Of a DNA stretch of 64,000 nucleotides, positions 1-8,146 are shown in pieces; the first letter of the stretch is position 1; the number at the start of each line of letters is the position of its first letter. Under the pieces are notes generated by a model. The model was not told where the DNA came from, did no database searches, and saw only the letters and a program-made list of their open reading frames with translations. A program made the position numbers and the translations under genes. Origin of the DNA: Candidatus Latescibacterota bacterium (lineage in GTDB: Bacteria > Latescibacterota > UBA2968 > UBA8231); the NCBI GenBank assembly GCA_022826515.1, contig JAJDUT010000121.1, forward strand, positions 7,863 through 71,862, given 5' to 3'.

Positions 1-189
1 GACCCCTTGGTACGGCGTGTAGATGAGCAGATTCATCTCGGCGAGCTTCTTGATCATGTTCGTCGCCGAGGCCGCGGCCACTTCCAAGCGGCTGGCAATC
101 ACCGAAGTGGTGACGCGCCCACCGTGCTCGTCGCTGTGCTGCAATTTGTAGATTGTCTTGAGATAATCCTCAATAGCCTGCGTCAGCAC
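1..189 (-). CDS. DtxR/MntR-family metal-dependent regulator, N-terminal part
   Basis: The first 63 residues of a winged-helix regulator that runs off the left edge. It starts at GTG 187-189 with a strong GGAGG six bases upstream. The start region reads IEDYLKTIY and is followed by a helix-turn-helix (about residues 26-50), as in MntR and DtxR. Asp8 falls at the position of the first metal ligand of MntR (Asp8), whereas DtxR has Met. The MntR Glu11 position is Lys here, so the ligand set is only partly Mn-like. The gene diverges from the metal ABC transporter starting at 326, which it probably represses. The metal-binding and dimerisation domain lies outside the window. Confidence 0.85.
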   Translation of the reverse strand, partial: MLTQAIEDYLKTIYKLQHSDEHGGRVTTSVIASRLEVAAASATNMIKKLAEMNLLIYTPYQGV

Positions 190-221
190 CCCTTACCTCC
201 AAGGTTACGCGTTTTGTCCTT

Positions 222-249
222 AAGATAGGGCCAAAAGCAGATTTAGCAA
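222..249 (-). promoter_or_regulatory. Putative promoter of the DtxR-family regulator gene
   Basis: On the minus strand TTGCTA and TATCTT are separated by 16 bases, ending 33 bases upstream of the regulator's GTG. It was found by eye only. Confidence 0.4.
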
Positions 250-254
250 CGACC

Positions 255-282
255 TTGACAGTTTTTTAGCCATGACTAAATT
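255..282 (+). promoter_or_regulatory. Putative sigma-70 promoter of the metal transporter operon
   Basis: TTGACA (255-260) and TAAATT (277-282) with a 16-base spacer, 43 bases upstream of the binding-protein start. The -10 side is covered by a near-palindrome, which suggests repression by the divergently encoded regulator. Confidence 0.5.
265..280. promoter_or_regulatory. Candidate operator for the DtxR/MntR-type regulator
   Basis: TTTAG-C-CATG-A-CTAAA is a 16-base near-perfect inverted repeat with one mismatched pair. It sits between the -35 and -10 boxes of the transporter promoter and inside the divergent intergenic region. Position and symmetry fit an operator. Metal-dependent repression is inferred from the neighbouring regulator gene. 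Confidence 0.5.
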
Positions 283-325
283 TTTGTTTTTGTATGTCAA
301 CTGAAATTATATAAGCTAAGGGATT

Positions 326-1216
326 ATGTTCTGGATTTTCATTTTGTTGTACGCGTTGGGTTGCGCTGCTCCCGAGCGCGACGACGGGCGGATTGAGGTG
401 GTGTGTACCACTGGGATGGTGGCCGACCTCGCCCGCAATATCGGCGGCGACCGCATCGCGGTTGTCGGGATGATGGGGCCGGGCGTCGATCCGCATTACT
501 ACAAGGCATCGCAAGGCGATTTGGCCAAGCTGACGGCCGCGGATTTGATTCTCTTCAACGGCCTTTTTCTCGAAGGCAAGATGGAAGACATCTTCGCCAA
601 AATGGGCCAGCAAGTGTTGGTCGTGGCCGAGCAAATACCAGAAGAGCGCTTGCTGCGCCCGCCGGAATTCGAGGGCAACTTCGATCCCCATATATGGTTC
701 GACGTATCGCTGTGGGCGCGGACGATTGAGCCGGTCGTGGCTCGTCTGAGCGCAATGGACCCGGACGGGGCGGCGGTCTATCGCCAGAACGGCGCGCGTT
801 ACCGGGAGCGCCTCGACGCGCTGCATCAATGGGTCGGCGAGCAGGTCGAGTTGCTGCCGGAGGCCAGCCGCGTGCTGATTACGGCCCACGACGCCTTTGG
901 CTACTTTGGCCGGGCCTACGGAGTGGAGGTCGTCGGCCTGCAGGGCATTTCCACGGTGGCCGATTACGGGGTCAACGATGTCACCCAGCTAGTCGATCTG
1001 ATCGTGGAGCGCCAAGTCAAGGCCATCTTCGTCGAGAGCAGCGTGCCCGTGCGCTCGATTGAGGCCGTGCGCGAAGGGTGCTTGGACCGCGGCTTCCAAG
1101 TGAAAATAGGCGGCACCCTATACTCGGATGCGATGGGGGCTGCCGACAGCGGTGCCGACACGTATGTGGGCATGGTCGAAAGCAACGTCAACACCATTGT
1201 GGGAGCTTTGCGGTGA
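326..1216 (+). CDS. Metal ABC transporter substrate-binding lipoprotein (TroA/ZnuA/MntC family)
   Basis: A 296-residue cluster A-I binding protein that captures Mn2+, Zn2+ or Fe2+ outside the inner membrane and delivers it to the permeases downstream. A very short hydrophobic leader ends in a lipobox with Cys13 as the likely lipid anchor. The four metal ligands of this family are visible: His57 (DPH), His122 (DPHIW), His188 (TAHDAFGYF) and Asp268 (YSDAMG). The loop between the lobes lacks a His-rich insert, which argues against a dedicated high-affinity zinc ZnuA. An in-frame stop at 317-319 rules out a longer ATG-started form. Its stop overlaps the start of the ATPase gene. Confidence 0.9.
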   Translation: MFWIFILLYALGCAAPERDDGRIEVVCTTGMVADLARNIGGDRIAVVGMMGPGVDPHYYKASQGDLAKLTAADLILFNGLFLEGKMEDIFAKMGQQVLVVAEQIPEERLLRPPEFEGNFDPHIWFDVSLWARTIEPVVARLSAMDPDGAAVYRQNGARYRERLDALHQWVGEQVELLPEASRVLITAHDAFGYFGRAYGVEVVGLQGISTVADYGVNDVTQLVDLIVERQVKAIFVESSVPVRSIEAVREGCLDRGFQVKIGGTLYSDAMGAADSGADTYVGMVESNVNTIVGALR

Positions 1217-1983
1217 GCGCGCCCGATCCCATCCAGATCCACGACATGACCATTGCCTACCACAAGAAGCCGGTGCTGTGGGACGTGGATCTCGATGTGC
1301 CCGAAGGACAGCTCGTGGGCATCATCGGCCCCAACGGCTCGGGCAAAAGCACCATGATCAAGGCCATTATGGACCTCGTGCCCAAGGCGTCGGGATGGGT
1401 CAAGATTTACGGCGAGGACTACAGCCAGATGCGCAAGATCATCGGCTACGTGCCGCAGCGCGAGTCTGTGGATTGGGACTTTCCGGTCAGCGCGCTCGAC
1501 GTGGTGCTGATGGGCCGCTACGGCCACGTGGGATGGATGCGGCGGCCGAGCAAGGAAGATCGCCGCTTGGCTTGGGCAGCCCTCGATGAGGTGGGCATGA
1601 CCCCCTTTGCCGAGCGCCAGATCAGCCAGCTATCGGGCGGCCAGCAGCAGCGGGTCTTTCTCGCCCGCGCCTTGGCCCAAGAAGCCCGCATCTACATCAT
1701 GGACGAGCCGCTAGCCGGCGTGGATGCGGCGACCGAGCGCGCGATCATCGCCAGCTTGGTCGCCCTGCGCGAGCAGGGCAAAACCATCTTGGTCGTGCAC
1801 CACGACTTGCAGACCGTTACCGAATACTTCGACTGGGTCATCATGCTCAACATGCGGGTCGTGGCGTCCGGCCCAACCCGCGAAGTTTTTACCGATGACA
1901 ACCTGCAAAAAACCTATGGGGGTCGGCTGACCGTGCTCTCGCAGGCCGCCCAAGCCATGGCCGAGCAGCGGCGCGAGGGCTGA
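1213..1983 (+). CDS. Metal ABC transporter ATP-binding protein (TroB/ZnuC type)
   Basis: A 256-residue ABC ATPase that powers metal import. It shows a Walker [10 protein letters not shown], the signature LSGGQQQR, Walker B YIMDEP, and an H-loop in VVHHD. I chose GTG 1213, which overlaps the binding-protein stop in a GTGA arrangement, because the protein then begins at the usual place for the family; a longer reading back to 1078 would lie inside the preceding gene. It is second in the operon and followed after two bases by the first permease. Confidence 0.92.
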   Translation: MSAPDPIQIHDMTIAYHKKPVLWDVDLDVPEGQLVGIIGPNGSGKSTMIKAIMDLVPKASGWVKIYGEDYSQMRKIIGYVPQRESVDWDFPVSALDVVLMGRYGHVGWMRRPSKEDRRLAWAALDEVGMTPFAERQISQLSGGQQQRVFLARALAQEARIYIMDEPLAGVDAATERAIIASLVALREQGKTILVVHHDLQTVTEYFDWVIMLNMRVVASGPTREVFTDDNLQKTYGGRLTVLSQAAQAMAEQRREG

Positions 1984-1985
1984 CG

Positions 1986-3314
1986 ATGCTAGTCGAAAAC
2001 GCCCTGCGGTTCTTGAGCTTAGCCGACGCCAACGTGCGCTTCGTGCTCTTCGGCTCCCTGCTGATTGGCGCGACTGGCGGGTTGCTGGGGTCGTTTGCCG
2101 TGTTGCGGCGGCGGAGCCTCGTTGGCGACGCGCTGGCGCACGCGGCCTTGCCTGGGGTGGCATTGGCTTATTTGTGGACGGGGAGCAAGGCCCTGCCAGT
2201 GCTGCTGACGGGGGCGGCGATTTCCGGGGTGCTCGGCGTGCTGGTGATGCAGTTCATCATCAGCTATACCCGCGTCAAGGCAGATTCGGCCATCGGCATT
2301 GTGCTGTCGGTCTTTTTTGGCGTGGGGATCGTGCTGTTGACCCACGTTCAGCGGGTCGGCACGGGCAATCAGAGCGGCTTGGACAAGTTCCTGTTTGGGC
2401 AGGCGGCCTCGCTGGTGGATGACGACCTGCGCGTCATGAGTGTGTTGGCGGGCCTCATCATCCTCGCGGTGGCCTTGTTCTTTAAGGAGTTCAAGGCGCT
2501 GATTTTCGACGCGGACTTTTTGCAGACGCTCGGCTACTCAGCCCGCTGGATCGACGCCTTGCTGATGGGGCTGATCGCGCTGACGGTGATCGTGGGCTTG
2601 CAGGCCGTAGGCGTGGTGCTGATTGCGGCTATGCTCATCACGCCGGCTGTGGCGGCGCGCTTTTGGACCGAGCACCTGCACAAGATGGTGCTGCTCGCCG
2701 CTGCTTTTGGGGGGTTGTCTGGGGTCGTCGGCACCTTCATCAGTTCCTTGGTGCCGCGGATACCCACTGGCCCGGTGATGGTGCTCAGCGCCACCTTGTG
2801 CTTTGTGGTGTCGGCTCTTTTTGCGCCCCAGCGGGGGGTGTTGGCGCGGTGGCGCAGGCAGCGGCACAACAGCCGCCGCGAGAGCCAGCAGCACTTTTTG
2901 CGCGCCTGCGTCGAGCTACAAGAGAAGTTGGGGACGGGCCGCTCCCTGGCCGTGGAGGAACTGGCCATTGAGATGGGCCTATCGCCGGACCGGGTCAAAC
3001 GCCTCGGGCGGCGGCTCGCCGAGAAGGGACTAGTCTCCAGTCAGGACGGACGTTTCGCCCTGACGGATCTAGGCGCGGAGGAAGGGCTTTTCGTGGTTAA
3101 ATCGCACCGTTTGTGGGAGCACTATTTGTACTATCGGGCCATACTCGACGCCGATCACGTGGATCGGCCCGCCGACGAAGTCGAGCACTTGCTGACGCCG
3201 GAAATCATCGCCGAGTTAGAGGACATCCTCCAGCGCGAGCAGGGACTAGACCCAGCCCGAATCGTCAATATCCACGGCACCGGCAGCCACTACCGCCGGG
3301 GAGGCCGCGAATGA
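1986..3314 (+). CDS. Metal ABC transporter permease fused to a DtxR-like sensor domain (TroC type)
   Basis: Residues 1-290 are an ABC-3 family permease with about eight membrane segments. The remaining 150 residues are cytosolic and unusual for a transporter: a winged helix-turn-helix (about 318-365), then a region like the metal-binding and dimerisation domain of DtxR/MntR. There His374 and Glu378 sit in HRLWE, and D-E-V-E-H follows near residue 397, matching the positions of DtxR His79, Glu83, Cys102, Glu105 and His106 with Asp in place of Cys. Permease-DtxR fusions are known in some bacterial phyla. Whether this domain binds DNA or senses cytosolic metal to gate transport is open. Its stop overlaps the next permease start. 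Confidence 0.88.
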   Translation: MLVENALRFLSLADANVRFVLFGSLLIGATGGLLGSFAVLRRRSLVGDALAHAALPGVALAYLWTGSKALPVLLTGAAISGVLGVLVMQFIISYTRVKADSAIGIVLSVFFGVGIVLLTHVQRVGTGNQSGLDKFLFGQAASLVDDDLRVMSVLAGLIILAVALFFKEFKALIFDADFLQTLGYSARWIDALLMGLIALTVIVGLQAVGVVLIAAMLITPAVAARFWTEHLHKMVLLAAAFGGLSGVVGTFISSLVPRIPTGPVMVLSATLCFVVSALFAPQRGVLARWRRQRHNSRRESQQHFLRACVELQEKLGTGRSLAVEELAIEMGLSPDRVKRLGRRLAEKGLVSSQDGRFALTDLGAEEGLFVVKSHRLWEHYLYYRAILDADHVDRPADEVEHLLTPEIIAELEDILQREQGLDPARIVNIHGTGSHYRRGGRE

Positions 3315-4588
3315 TCGAAGGCGCTTTTTGGATCATACTCACCGGCGTGTTGGTCACGGCGTCCTGCGCCCTGTTGGGCAGCTTCTTGGTGCTGCGCAAG
3401 ATGTCGCTGTTGGGCGACGCTTTGAGCCACGCCGTGCTACCGGGGATCGCCGTGGCCTTCCTGTTGTCGGGTAGCCGCGCGGTGCTGCCGATGTTTTTGG
3501 GCGCAGCCGCCTTCGGCTTGCTAACCGCGCTGTTGGTCGAGGCATTTCACCGGCGGTGGCGCGTGCAAGAGGACGCGGCCATCGGCATTGTGTTTACCGC
3601 GCTTTTCGCGCTGGGAGTGGTGATCATCACCGCGTATGCCGGCCAAGTGGATCTCGATCAGGAGTGCGTGCTCTACGGCGAAATCGCCTATACCCCTTGG
3701 GATCTGCTGCTGTGGGGAGACCAATCGCTGGGGCCGCGGCCGGTGTGGATATTGGGCGCGATGCTGGCGATTAACCTGATTGTGATCGCGCTCTTGTACA
3801 AGGAATTCAAAATTTCCGCGTTCGACCCAGCCTTGGCCATGTCGGTGGGGATCAACGCCACGCTGATGCACTATCTCTTGATGGGTTTGGTCGCGCTGAC
3901 GACGGTGGCGTCGTTTGAGTCCGTGGGCGCGATCTTGGTCGTGGCCATGCTGATTGTGCCAGGGGCTGCCGCTTACCTGTGGAGCGATCGGCTCATCGCG
4001 GTAATAGGGTTGGCCGTGTTCTTTGGGATCGTCTCGGCCGTGGTGGGTTACTTTTTGGCTAGCTTATGGGATAGCTCCATCGCCGGGGCCATGGTGGTGG
4101 TCATCGGCGGGATATTTCTCTTCTCCCTGCTTTTTTCACCCAATCAGGGCGTGCTGGCGCGGGTTTATCAGCGCGTGCGGCTGTCGCTGCAAGTAGCGCA
4201 AGATCACATGCTGCTGGCGCTGGTGCGGCGCGAAGAGAAGGAGGTCGGGTGCGCTGGGCTGCGGCCCGCCGAGTTGGTGGCGACTGCGGCCGTTTGGAAT
4301 CCGCTGGCGCAACTGGCGTTTGGCGGTCTGCGGCGGCGGCAACTGCTGGTACAGGCCAATGGCGTGGTCGAATTGTCTGCCAAGGGCCAACAAGTCGCGC
4401 TGCGCCTGCTGCGCCATCACCGGCTTTGGGAGACCTATATGAGCCAACTGGGCCTGCCCGCAGACCACGTACACGACCCGGCCGATGCGATTGAGCACTT
4501 TATCGGCGGCGAGTTGGCCGCCGAGTTGGGTGCGCAAATCCGCGACGAACAGGATCCGCAAGGCAAGCAAATCCCGCCCTCTAATTGA
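3311..4588 (+). CDS. Second metal ABC transporter permease with DtxR-like C-terminal domain (TroD type)
   Basis: A 425-residue paralogue of the preceding permease. The start ATG 3311 overlaps the previous stop (ATGA). ABC-3 membrane region about residues 1-285, then a cytosolic tail. The tail's helix-turn-helix part (about 315-365) is eroded, with few residues typical of a recognition helix. The sensor part is kept: HRLWE from His370 and D-A-I-E-H further on. Together the two permeases would form a heterodimer with two sensor domains facing the cytosol. The erosion of the DNA-binding half and retention of the metal-binding half suggest allosteric rather than transcriptional use; this is inference. 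Confidence 0.87.
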   Translation: MIEGAFWIILTGVLVTASCALLGSFLVLRKMSLLGDALSHAVLPGIAVAFLLSGSRAVLPMFLGAAAFGLLTALLVEAFHRRWRVQEDAAIGIVFTALFALGVVIITAYAGQVDLDQECVLYGEIAYTPWDLLLWGDQSLGPRPVWILGAMLAINLIVIALLYKEFKISAFDPALAMSVGINATLMHYLLMGLVALTTVASFESVGAILVVAMLIVPGAAAYLWSDRLIAVIGLAVFFGIVSAVVGYFLASLWDSSIAGAMVVVIGGIFLFSLLFSPNQGVLARVYQRVRLSLQVAQDHMLLALVRREEKEVGCAGLRPAELVATAAVWNPLAQLAFGGLRRRQLLVQANGVVELSAKGQQVALRLLRHHRLWETYMSQLGLPADHVHDPADAIEHFIGGELAAELGAQIRDEQDPQGKQIPPSN

Positions 4589-4592
4589 TGCC

Positions 4593-4916
4593 TCAGCCGC
4601 CGGCGCGCTTGGCCTGATAGCCGCGCTTGGCTAGCTCGGCGAGCACGACCTCCACTTTGTCCCCCTGAATTTCTATTACGCGATCGACGACCGACCCGCC
4701 GCTGCCGCATTTGCGCTTGAGTTCGGCGGCGAGGGTCTTCAGTTCGGCTGCGGATAGCCTCAGGCCCGAGATGGTGGTCACAGTCTTGCCGCCGCGCCCT
4801 TTTTTTTCGCGGCGCACGCGGGCGATGCCGTCGCCGGTGGGAGGGGAGGCTTGCTTTTTCGGCTGCTGTACGCGGCCAAGATCAGAGGAATACACGAGGC
4901 GGCTGTTTTTAGCCAT
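4593..4916 (-). CDS. yciH: SUI1/YciH-family translation initiation factor-like protein
   Basis: A 107-residue protein with the SUI1 fold in its C-terminal 80 residues. The basic stretch REKKGRGGKTVTTISGL, the segment CGSGGSV and the ending with VEVVLAELAKRGY are family hallmarks. Bacterial YciH resembles eukaryotic eIF1 and is linked to start-codon discrimination on the 30S subunit and stress adaptation. The N-terminus VYSSDLG is also typical. The start ATG overlaps the last eight bases of the upstream dioxygenase gene, so the two are probably translated together. Confidence 0.9.
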   Translation of the reverse strand: MAKNSRLVYSSDLGRVQQPKKQASPPTGDGIARVRREKKGRGGKTVTTISGLRLSAAELKTLAAELKRKCGSGGSVVDRVIEIQGDKVEVVLAELAKRGYQAKRAGG

Positions 4917-5718
4917 TGGGATTCTCCATTCCGTGTCCCGCCGCCCGCCGCTCCTGGACTATGCGCACGGTCTCGTCGCGCCACGCTGCAAATTCGTCGG
5001 TATCTACGGCGTCGTGCAGGGTTGCCCTTTTGGCGTAGGGCACGTAGTTGCCGATGTGCCACAGCGTGTTGCGGTACAGGCAGAAGTCTCCGGCGTCGAG
5101 GAAGAGCTGCCGGGCACCGGGCATACTCTGTGCGTAGCTGAGGCAGGTCCACTCGCGCTCGGTAGCGGATTGTCCTTCGAGATCGGGCTTGGCGATGGGG
5201 CGCTCGGGAAAGCGCGCTACTTCGCACGGCAGGTCGCGGCGCAGGTGGCTGCCGGGGACGACCCAAGTGCACGAATCGGCGTACAGGGCGCAGTTGACTT
5301 GGTTGAAGTATCGGTCGTCGGCAAAGTGCTCGTCCCAGCGCGCCAGTTCCAAGCCGGGCATATTGTCGCGCCAGTCGCGGTGCCAGTGGGTACACCACGG
5401 CAACTCGTCCGGCTCAAAGAGCACGCCCATGACTTGGGGGCCGCCGACGCGGAAATCCGGCGCGAGCAAGCGGTGGAGTGCGTCGTTGAGTGCGGGGAGT
5501 TCTACATAGTCGATAAAGGGCTGTTGGTCGAGCGGGAAGTCGGCCATTGGCTGCAAGCGCTGGGCTTGAGGGCCGCGCTGTTGGCGGGCTAAGTCTCGCG
5601 CCTCGGCGCAGACGCGGCGTAGATCGGCGATGAGGGCAGGGGGCAGGAGTTGGCGAAAGACCGTGTAGCCCTGAGTGCGGTACTCGTCGATGTGCTGGTC
5701 GGAAAAAGCGAAGGCCAT
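4909..5718 (-). CDS. Phytanoyl-CoA dioxygenase (PhyH) family protein
   Basis: A 269-residue non-heme Fe(II)/2-oxoglutarate-dependent oxygenase. The iron triad is visible: His113 and Asp115 (HRD) and distal His221 (LWHIGNY). PGSH at 155-158 and an Arg near 230 fit the cosubstrate pocket. The substrate cannot be told from sequence; the family hydroxylates very diverse small molecules and is expanded in several uncultured phyla. A 37-codon open frame with a PhyH-like first helix lies immediately upstream. Confidence 0.88.
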   Translation of the reverse strand: MAFAFSDQHIDEYRTQGYTVFRQLLPPALIADLRRVCAEARDLARQQRGPQAQRLQPMADFPLDQQPFIDYVELPALNDALHRLLAPDFRVGGPQVMGVLFEPDELPWCTHWHRDWRDNMPGLELARWDEHFADDRYFNQVNCALYADSCTWVVPGSHLRRDLPCEVARFPERPIAKPDLEGQSATEREWTCLSYAQSMPGARQLFLDAGDFCLYRNTLWHIGNYVPYAKRATLHDAVDTDEFAAWRDETVRIVQERRAAGHGMENPNG

Positions 5719-5727
5719 GGCGTTGTC

Positions 5728-5841
5728 TCACACGTGCCCTACGTGAAAGCCTTGGGGCGGCTCGAAGTGCTCGGCGCGTTTGCCGATATAGTGGCAGCCT
5801 TGGGCGCGGTAGGATTGGACTTGGGCGGCGTTGAGGTTCAC
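5728..5841 (-). CDS. 37-residue open frame resembling a PhyH N-terminus
   Basis: A GTG-started frame with AGGAAG about nine bases upstream, ending 10 bases before the PhyH start. Its beginning (LNAAQVQSYRAQGCHYIG) resembles the first helix of PhyH proteins, including the downstream gene's own IDEYRTQGYTV. It may be a decayed start of a lost oxygenase, or a short leader peptide coupling translation. No family assignment beyond this likeness. Confidence 0.35.
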   Translation of the reverse strand: MNLNAAQVQSYRAQGCHYIGKRAEHFEPPQGFHVGHV

Positions 5842-6220
5842 GGTGGGTTACTTCCTGAGGGATGAGTATCTGTCCCGTAACTTAGCGAACAGGGGCACGG
5901 GCTTCAACCGTGAAAATGCGGTCTTGCTCTTGGTCTGTACTCCATGCAAGCTCCCGTAACAAAAGATCCTTTAATGGGGAACTCGTTGTGGTCGTCTGCT
6001 CAAGAAGCCGACGGCAAAAAGCCCCTCTTCCGATCCGGTAGCATCTTGACATCACCTACTTCTTTAGGTCGTGCGCCAAGCGGAGCCTGTGGATCAACCA
6101 GTTGCCGACAGAAGGCCAGACTCCCTGCAGACTGTACCTCCTACCGTTTTTCTGGTCTTGAAACAGACCCTATGTGCCGTAGCCGTGTGTCGCCCTCGGT
6201 AAATTTTCTCTTGATGTTAC
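5842..6220. other. Gene-poor 380-base stretch, possible decayed insertion
   Basis: No convincing gene on either strand. A plus-strand frame at 5944-6240 has no ribosome site or family likeness. A short hairpin CACGG-GCTTCAA-CCGTG at 5896-5912 is of the kind seen near ends of IS200/IS605 elements, but no transposase remnant could be read. Minus-strand frames carry several stops. Confidence 0.4.
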
Positions 6221-6235
6221 TACGGCAATGCCGTA
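6221..6235. promoter_or_regulatory. Perfect 7+1+7 palindrome, candidate toxin-antitoxin operator
   Basis: TACGGCA-A-TGCCGTA ends nine bases before the toxin start codon. Type II antitoxins with an Xre-type helix-turn-helix normally bind such a site to repress their own operon. Nothing else nearby would use it. Confidence 0.6.
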
Positions 6236-6244
6236 ATTAAGATC

Positions 6245-6592
6245 ATGCACACGGTCATCGAAACATCTACTTTCATCAGCAAATGCCGTCGCTACCAGAT
6301 AAGTGACAGCGACCGGGAGGCCATCATCGACTTTGTCGCCAATAATCCCGATGCCGGCGACGTAATCAAAGGATCAGGAGGTGCTCGCAAGCTCCGGTTC
6401 GCCGCGCCGGGAAGAGGAAAGAGCGGTGGATACCGAGTGGTGACTTTTTACAGTGGCCAAGACATTCCTGTGTTTTTGCTGTCGATCTTCGCTAAAGGCG
6501 ATAAAACAAACCTGACCGACTCGGAAGTTAGTGTTTTGCGGACTGTGTTGCGCACACTGGCAGACGAATACCAACGGAGGACCCAACCATGA
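6245..6592 (+). CDS. RelE/HigB-2-type toxin
   Basis: A 115-residue protein of the RelE/ParE superfamily in the HigB-2-like branch. The core KLRFAAPGRGKSGGYRVV followed by VFLLSIFAKGDKTNL is diagnostic. These toxins are ribosome-dependent mRNA interferases. The basic residues in the core and the Lys-rich FAKGDK segment are the likely RNA-contact and catalytic area. The toxin gene precedes the antitoxin gene, as in higBA, with an ATGA overlap at 6589-6592. The palindrome just upstream suggests autoregulation. Confidence 0.88.
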   Translation: MHTVIETSTFISKCRRYQISDSDREAIIDFVANNPDAGDVIKGSGGARKLRFAAPGRGKSGGYRVVTFYSGQDIPVFLLSIFAKGDKTNLTDSEVSVLRTVLRTLADEYQRRTQP

Positions 6593-6882
6593 CCAAGGCT
6601 GGAGAGGAACTTATCAAGGCGGCAACGGAGGCTCTGGAAATCGCGCACGGCCAAGCAGACCCAGAAAGCTACCGCGTCCACCTCCCCGACGAGATCAACG
6701 CCCGCTTGATCCGCTCGCAACTGAACATGACTCAGGGCGTCTTTGCCCAGACCTTTGGCATCGACATCCGCACCCTTCAGGACTGGGAACAAGGCCGGCG
6801 GATTCCCAGTGGTCCGGCGCAAGCACTTTTGAAAATCATCTACCGGGAGCCAGAGGCTGCTAAGAGGGCGGTAGTGAGGTAG
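6589..6882 (+). CDS. Xre-family antitoxin (HigA-2/NadS-like)
   Basis: A 97-residue DNA-binding antitoxin. A helix-turn-helix of the Xre type spans about residues 38-85, with the RLIRSQLNMTQGVFAQTFGI and LQDWEQGRRIPSG features of the HigA-2/NadS branch. The N-terminal 35 residues probably wrap the toxin. It is translationally coupled to the toxin gene by a four-base overlap and followed by a terminator. Confidence 0.88.
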   Translation: MTKAGEELIKAATEALEIAHGQADPESYRVHLPDEINARLIRSQLNMTQGVFAQTFGIDIRTLQDWEQGRRIPSGPAQALLKIIYREPEAAKRAVVR

Positions 6883-6900
6883 TGGGCTACTTTGAAAACA

Positions 6901-6923
6901 AAGGCCCCGTACCAAGGGGCCTT
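6901..6923 (+). terminator. Intrinsic terminator of the toxin-antitoxin operon
   Basis: AAGGCCCC-GTACCAA-GGGGCCTT, an 8-base-pair perfect stem with a short pyrimidine-rich tail (CTTCTTAT), 18 bases after the antitoxin stop. Confidence 0.7.
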
Positions 6924-7006
6924 CTTATGTACGGCTATTTTCAAACTGAACCACTACCGGCGATTCGTATGCGGAACATGCACTATAGAAGTCAAGTAAT
7001 GGCGAT

Positions 7007-8146
7007 TTACCATTCGGCCACGCGCTTTTTGGCGAAATAGGCCCGGTCCCACTCGGCTCCCCAGCCGGGGCCGGTCGGCGGCGCAATGTGGCCATCGACG
7101 GGAAGCGGGGGATTGAGTAGGCCGATCTCGCGGCCGATTTCGTCGCGGCTGCCGCCGGGGAAATACTCGTAGTACGTGGTGTTTTGCAGGGCGCAGACTA
7201 GGTGGGCGTGGACTAAGCCAAAAAGTCCGCCTGGACCGTTGAGTTCGATGGTGGTGCGGTGGGCAGCGGCCATCGCGGCGAGTTTGAGGGTGGCTGTGGT
7301 GCCGTGGCGGGCGTTGGCGCGGATGAGATCCGTGGCCCCGGCGCGGACCCAAGCGGCGCAGAGTTCGCAGTCGTGCATCAGGGTCTCAAGGGCCATGACT
7401 GGTATGTCGAGCGCGGCGCACAGTGTTTGCAAGCCCTGGAGATCGCGGTCGGAGATGGCCTCCTCGAACCAGCCGTAGTTGAGTTCCTCCAGCGCGCGGC
7501 CTACGCGCAGGGCTTCGCGCAGGGTGTAGGGGCTGCCAGCCGCGTCGTGCAACAGGTCGATGTCCGGGCCGACGTGATCGCGGATGGCGCGCGACCACGC
7601 GATGTTGGTGTCGGGAGGGCCGGACCAATGGTCTTTGAGCGCCACAAAGCCCGCTGCGAGTGCTTGGTCTGCCCCTTCTGTGGCAGCGTCGAGACTGCCG
7701 GAGGGGAAGTTGTAATAGGCTCGGCAGCGCGGGCGAGTCCGGCCGATTAGGGCGCAAACTGGAAGGCCAGCGGCTTGCCCGGCGATGTCCCAGAGGCAGT
7801 TGTCGAAAGCTCCGTGCCAGCCCGGGCGCGAAAACAGCGAGCGGGTAGCCCAGCGCAGCTTGTCGTCGAGCCGCTCGCGGTCGAGTGGGTCTTGGCCGAC
7901 GGCCATGATTCGCAGGGCCTCCAACTCCTCGCGGCGCATGGTCTGGTAGCGGGCGTCGCCGACCGTGCAGATGCCTTCTAAACCTTCGTCGGTCAGCACG
8001 TGCAGCACGTGGATGGGGGCCTCGGCGCGGCAGTGGCCGCGGGCCTGCCAGCGGGTGCGATGGCCGTAGGGGGCTTGCTCTAGATCAAAGAGCGGAGTAG
8101 TGGCTGGAAGCTCGAAAACCGAGAGTTTGATGGCCGTGATTTTCAC
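7007..8146 (-). CDS. Enolase-superfamily enzyme (mandelate racemase/muconate lactonizing-like)
   Basis: A 379-residue protein with an N-terminal capping domain and a TIM barrel. Likely Mg2+ ligands are Asp201 (LLHDAAG), Glu228/229 (WFEEA) and Glu254 (MALET). The usual catalytic KxK on the second strand is Lys171-Asp-His173, so the second Lys is replaced. Members commonly dehydrate or epimerise sugar acids or amino-acid derivatives; this substrate is unknown. The GTG start overlaps the stop of the small upstream gene (GTGA), suggesting coupled translation. Confidence 0.82.
   Translation of the reverse strand: MKITAIKLSVFELPATTPLFDLEQAPYGHRTRWQARGHCRAEAPIHVLHVLTDEGLEGICTVGDARYQTMRREELEALRIMAVGQDPLDRERLDDKLRWATRSLFSRPGWHGAFDNCLWDIAGQAAGLPVCALIGRTRPRCRAYYNFPSGSLDAATEGADQALAAGFVALKDHWSGPPDTNIAWSRAIRDHVGPDIDLLHDAAGSPYTLREALRVGRALEELNYGWFEEAISDRDLQGLQTLCAALDIPVMALETLMHDCELCAAWVRAGATDLIRANARHGTTATLKLAAMAAAHRTTIELNGPGGLFGLVHAHLVCALQNTTYYEYFPGGSRDEIGREIGLLNPPLPVDGHIAPPTGPGWGAEWDRAYFAKKRVAEW

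Noticed and set aside
5944..6240. A 98-codon plus-strand frame before the toxin gene
   Set aside because: No ribosome site, no recognisable family, and low-complexity Ser/Arg/Pro composition; it also runs through the toxin operator.
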